Positions 61,277 to 64,000 of a stretch of 64,000 bases of DNA are shown in pieces. Every line of letters begins with the position of its first letter. Within the stretch, counting starts at the first letter, position 1. Origin of the DNA: Udeniomyces pyricola. Its lineage: Eukaryota; Basidiomycota; Tremellomycetes; Cystofilobasidiales; Mrakiaceae. The stretch covers positions 2,496 through 66,495 of the forward strand of contig BCIK01000002.1 of the NCBI GenBank assembly GCA_039545295.1, written 5' to 3'. The notes under the pieces are model-generated. The model was not told the origin of the DNA. It saw nothing but the letters and a program-made list of their open reading frames with translations, and did no database searches. The position numbers and the translations under genes were made by a program.

Positions 61277-63487
61277 ATGATCTCCCTCAATCTGCTCTCG
61301 ACGACCATGTTGGTCTCCACCATCCTCCTGGCTGCCAACCCAACTGCGGCGGCGTTTCCTCATGTCTTTCAACAGCGAGCAGCTGCCCGCCATCTCAACC
61401 AGAAGCGCGCGACATCCACTACAACCTATGACGGCTGGTCCGCCAAGGGATGTGTCACGGAGGGTACTGGCGGTCGACTCCTGACCGACTACTCCCAGCA
61501 AGGCGTCGCGAGCCTGACTCTACAAGGCTGCCTTGACGTCTGCTCCTCCATGGCCTACGCCTACGCCGGTTTGGAGTGTGCGTCCGTTTTTGCAGATGAA
61601 TATGTTTAGTTTGCCGCACATCCTATCCAGCATCTCGAGCTAATCTTTTGCTCCACACCCTTCCACCTACCAGTCGGAAACGAATGCTATTGCTCTGACA
61701 CGCTTTCGAATGGAGGGGGTGCTGTGGCGTCTGCCTCGAGCTGCTCAGCTCCCTGCACAGGAGATTCGACCCTGATCTGCGGAGGGTGAGATCTGACACT
61801 TGTTAAATAACCAACGAACTTGGCTTTACCGAAACGACTGATTGACACGTTTCGATCGATCGGTCCTCTTGGATATACAGAACTGGCTTTCTCACCTTGT
61901 ATCAGTCGACCGACACCACCTGCGCCTCAGCCGCTAGTTCATCCGCTTCGATCGTTTCGTCTGCCTCCTCGACCAAGGCATCGTCTTCATCTTCACCTTC
62001 TGCGTCTGCGTCTGCCAGTTCCGGTACATGGACCGACATGGGGTGTAAGTAACTGATACTCGTCGGTCTCATTCAAAGTCACATAGCCTACGGGTTGGCA
62101 GCTGACGTCCAATTCCTCCTTATAGGTGTCTTTGACAATTCTTCCCGGGTGTTGACTGGAGATGTCCAAATTACCAGCACAACCACGTACGCCTCTGCCG
62201 TGATTCGTTCACCTCACAATTGCGATTAAGGCCGACACAGACCTCTCACTAAAGTTGGTTCTGAAATTACTCTACTCTGATTTACATCTCTAGCATCTCG
62301 AGCTGCCAGACCTACTGCAACCAGAAAGGCTTCAGCTATGCCGGACTTGAGTACGGCCGACAATGCTTCTGCGGTAATTACATCGCTCACGGCTTGGGCC
62401 AAGCCTCCACAGGCTGCAACATGCAATGTGCTGGTGACTCGTTCGTACCCCATCTCTCTCTCTTTCTCTCGGATCTGTCCAGAGTTCGGTTCAATTTCAG
62501 ATAGCGCTGACTTTATCCTGTCCCCCTCTCGCACGCTTTATCAGGACCAAGATCTGTGGAGGCAACTACAGGATGAACCTTTACCAGATCTCTGGTTCCA
62601 TTGCTTCTGCTTCTACTTCGGTCTCCAGCAGCAGTGCCAAGTCCAGCTTGACCTCCTCTAGCTCAGTCTTGTCCAAGTCGTCTGTCTCTAGCTCGGTTAC
62701 TTCCAGCTTGGTTACTTCCAGCTCGGCCTCGTCCAGCGTAGTCAAGTCCAGCTCGATTACTTCCAGCTCCAGCAAGGCGAGTTCGGTTGTTTCCAGTTCC
62801 AGCAAAGTCAGCTCCAGCGCATCAAGCTCCATCGCCTCTAGCACCGCTAAATCCAGCTCGGCTAGCGTTTCATCCTCAACTTCGACGTCGGCCTCTACTA
62901 CTTCATCGTCGTCGACTACGCAGCCCACACCAACCGTTTCGGGAGCTACCTACGTCGGTTGCGCTGTCGATTCCGCATCGGCTCGAGTGCTTGCATCGAG
63001 TTACTCCAGTGGGAACGGTGGGTGACATCCCTTCACCTACGAATCCACCTAAACAAGGCCTGCACACTGCTGTTTGCCTTATTTGTTCTTACATGAAACT
63101 GATAGAAGATTGCTGCCCGTTCGGTCACTTCCATCCTGTACTATCTCACGGATAAAGACATAACCAACGCTGTCTGTGTCGCGACTTGCAAGTCCAAAGG
63201 CTACCTGTACTCGGGAACGCAGTACGGTCGGCAGTGCTGGTGTGCCTCCTCCCTCAACTCTGCAGTGAGCACGACGGCGACTGGCTGCAACATGGCTTGC
63301 GCGGGCGATGCAAAGACGGTTTGTGAGTGCGAGCATCGATGCTAAAATCAGATAGACTTGACCGAACGGATGTACGCTTTCAATGACTAATCTCTGTGGC
63401 CTTCGCTCTCACGTCTTTCTTACCCATGTCGCTTTTCAATATCAAGGTGGAGGAAATTACCGATTGTCCATCTACAAGTCGACCTAG
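61277..63487 (+). CDS. Secreted protein with three WSC domains and Ser-rich linkers
   Basis: A secreted or wall-associated WSC-domain protein; the domain is a cysteine-rich carbohydrate-binding module. The signal peptide is MISLNLLSTTMLVSTILLAA followed by NPTAAA. WSC1: WSAKGCVTEGTGGRLLTDYS, LTLQGCLDVCSSMAYAYAGL, FGNECYCSDTL, CSAPCTGDSTLICGG, LTLYQSTD. WSC2: CVFDNSSRVLTGDVQITSTT, SSCQTYCNQKGFSYAGLEYG, RQCFCGNYIAHG, GCNMQCAGDSTKICGG, YRMNLYQIS. A long Ser-rich linker (about 62600-62930) precedes WSC3: YVGCAVDSASARVLASSYSS, VCVATCKSKGYLYSGTQYGR, QCWCASSL, GCNMACAGDAKTVCGGG, YRLSIYKST and stop. Each WSC has the usual eight cysteines. No C-terminal membrane segment or GPI signal is seen, so it is not a Wsc1-type sensor. 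The intron around 63016-63110 could not be placed in perfect phase. Confidence 0.87.
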
Positions 63488-63893
63488 TGTCGCTTCTCAA
63501 TCACCTTCCCTCTCCCCCCTTGGTTTTCCCTTCCTCTCAATCTCCCTGCTACACCGATATGGTATTCATCTATCCCCTTTCTCACGGTTGTTGATCTATC
63601 GCTTCTAGATCTTTCTTTTTTTCTTAATCTTTATTTTCAATCTATGATCTCTTGCACCTTATTATAGTTGTCGTGTTGCCATCGCTTCCCATATATTCTC
63701 CGCCCTCTACCTTTAGTATAGTTGTTTGTCTTCTCGGGTTTCCTCAAAGACCCGTTCTTTCTATCCAGGTCACCATTGGTCCTTCTGGAAGACCTCCACG
63801 ACACGGTTTTGCGTGTTAGAATCTTTTTCTCTTCTCTTTTTGATATAATTTCCATGTTGTCATCAAAATTACAGGGACGGTTATCCCAAGACC
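63488..63893. other. Pyrimidine-rich stretch before the right-edge ORF
   Basis: About 400 bp of T- and C-rich sequence with no coding frame. It presumably holds the WSC terminator and the leader or promoter of the next gene. Confidence 0.4.
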
Positions 63894-64000
63894 ATGGACC
63901 CTCCTATGCCCAACCCAATGCTTCCCAACCCGATCCAAGCTCCCCACCGACGAGCAAACCCAAACCATCGAGACTCTCCCAATGTCTCAAGCGTACCCTC
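63894..64000 (+). CDS. Partial ORF at right edge, unknown
   Basis: An ATG at 63894 opens a frame MDPPMPNPMLPNPIQAPHRR that runs to the window end without a stop. It follows ATTACAG, so it could also be an internal exon. Pro- and Asn-rich; no family can be named from 35 residues. Confidence 0.3.
   Translation, partial: MDPPMPNPMLPNPIQAPHRRANPNHRDSPNVSSVP

Overview
This window is nuclear DNA from a filamentous or yeast-like fungus, most likely a basidiomycete. The genes are closely packed and almost every one is cut by several short spliceosomal introns, typically 50-120 nt with GTNNGT donors and CTNAC-type branch sites. The protein set is plainly fungal: SNT1/Set3C, RMD1, MAM33, RUD3, WSC-domain and STN1 proteins. 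The order within Basidiomycota is a guess; Tremellomycetes would fit the gene style. There are no operons, so each gene is its own transcription unit, and I see no biosynthetic, defence or mating cluster.

Layout. Positions 1-2.3 kb hold decayed Ty3/gypsy retrotransposon fragments, followed by about 2 kb of gene-free, repeat-bearing DNA. From 4.4 kb onward come 24 genes: PEP12-like syntaxin (-), NADH dehydrogenase PSST/NDUFS7 (+), SNT1-like SANT corepressor (-), YRA1/ALYREF (+), RMD1-like DUF155 protein (-), an unrecognised protein (+), a UBE3D-like HECT_2 protein (+), RPA3 (-), cyclophilin PPIL3 (+), RUD3 golgin (+), ISA1 (+), RAD52 (-), MAM33/p32 (+), SmF (-), a SET/MYND protein (+), an unnamed nucleotidyltransferase-like protein (-), RIX7 AAA ATPase (-), an EngB-type GTPase (-), mitochondrial bL32m (-), Mn-superoxide dismutase (+), an amino-acid permease (+), STN1 (-), a small single-pass membrane protein (-) and a three-WSC-domain secreted protein (+). 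A partial ORF reaches the right edge.

Themes. Four genes serve mitochondria (NDUFS7, ISA1, EngB, bL32m), MAM33 probably makes a fifth, and three serve DNA maintenance (RPA3, RAD52, STN1). Each of these three, together with the nucleotidyltransferase-like gene, has ACGCGT (MluI cell-cycle box) copies close to its start. This may mean shared S-phase control, although the motif is common across the window.

Most unusual points. (1) The Mn-SOD reading frame is restored only if a 2-nt microexon is spliced in; an AG-free 228-nt intron precedes it. (2) YRA1 carries an 813-nt intron, far longer than its neighbours, recalling the autoregulatory YRA1 intron of budding yeast. (3) NDUFS7 needs a GC-AG intron. 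(4) PPIL3 has a first coding exon consisting of ATG alone. (5) Three homopolymer tracts of exactly 16 C occur. (6) Short tandem arrays with 8-bp and 10-bp units lie upstream of genes. All exon boundaries were read by eye and need transcript support.
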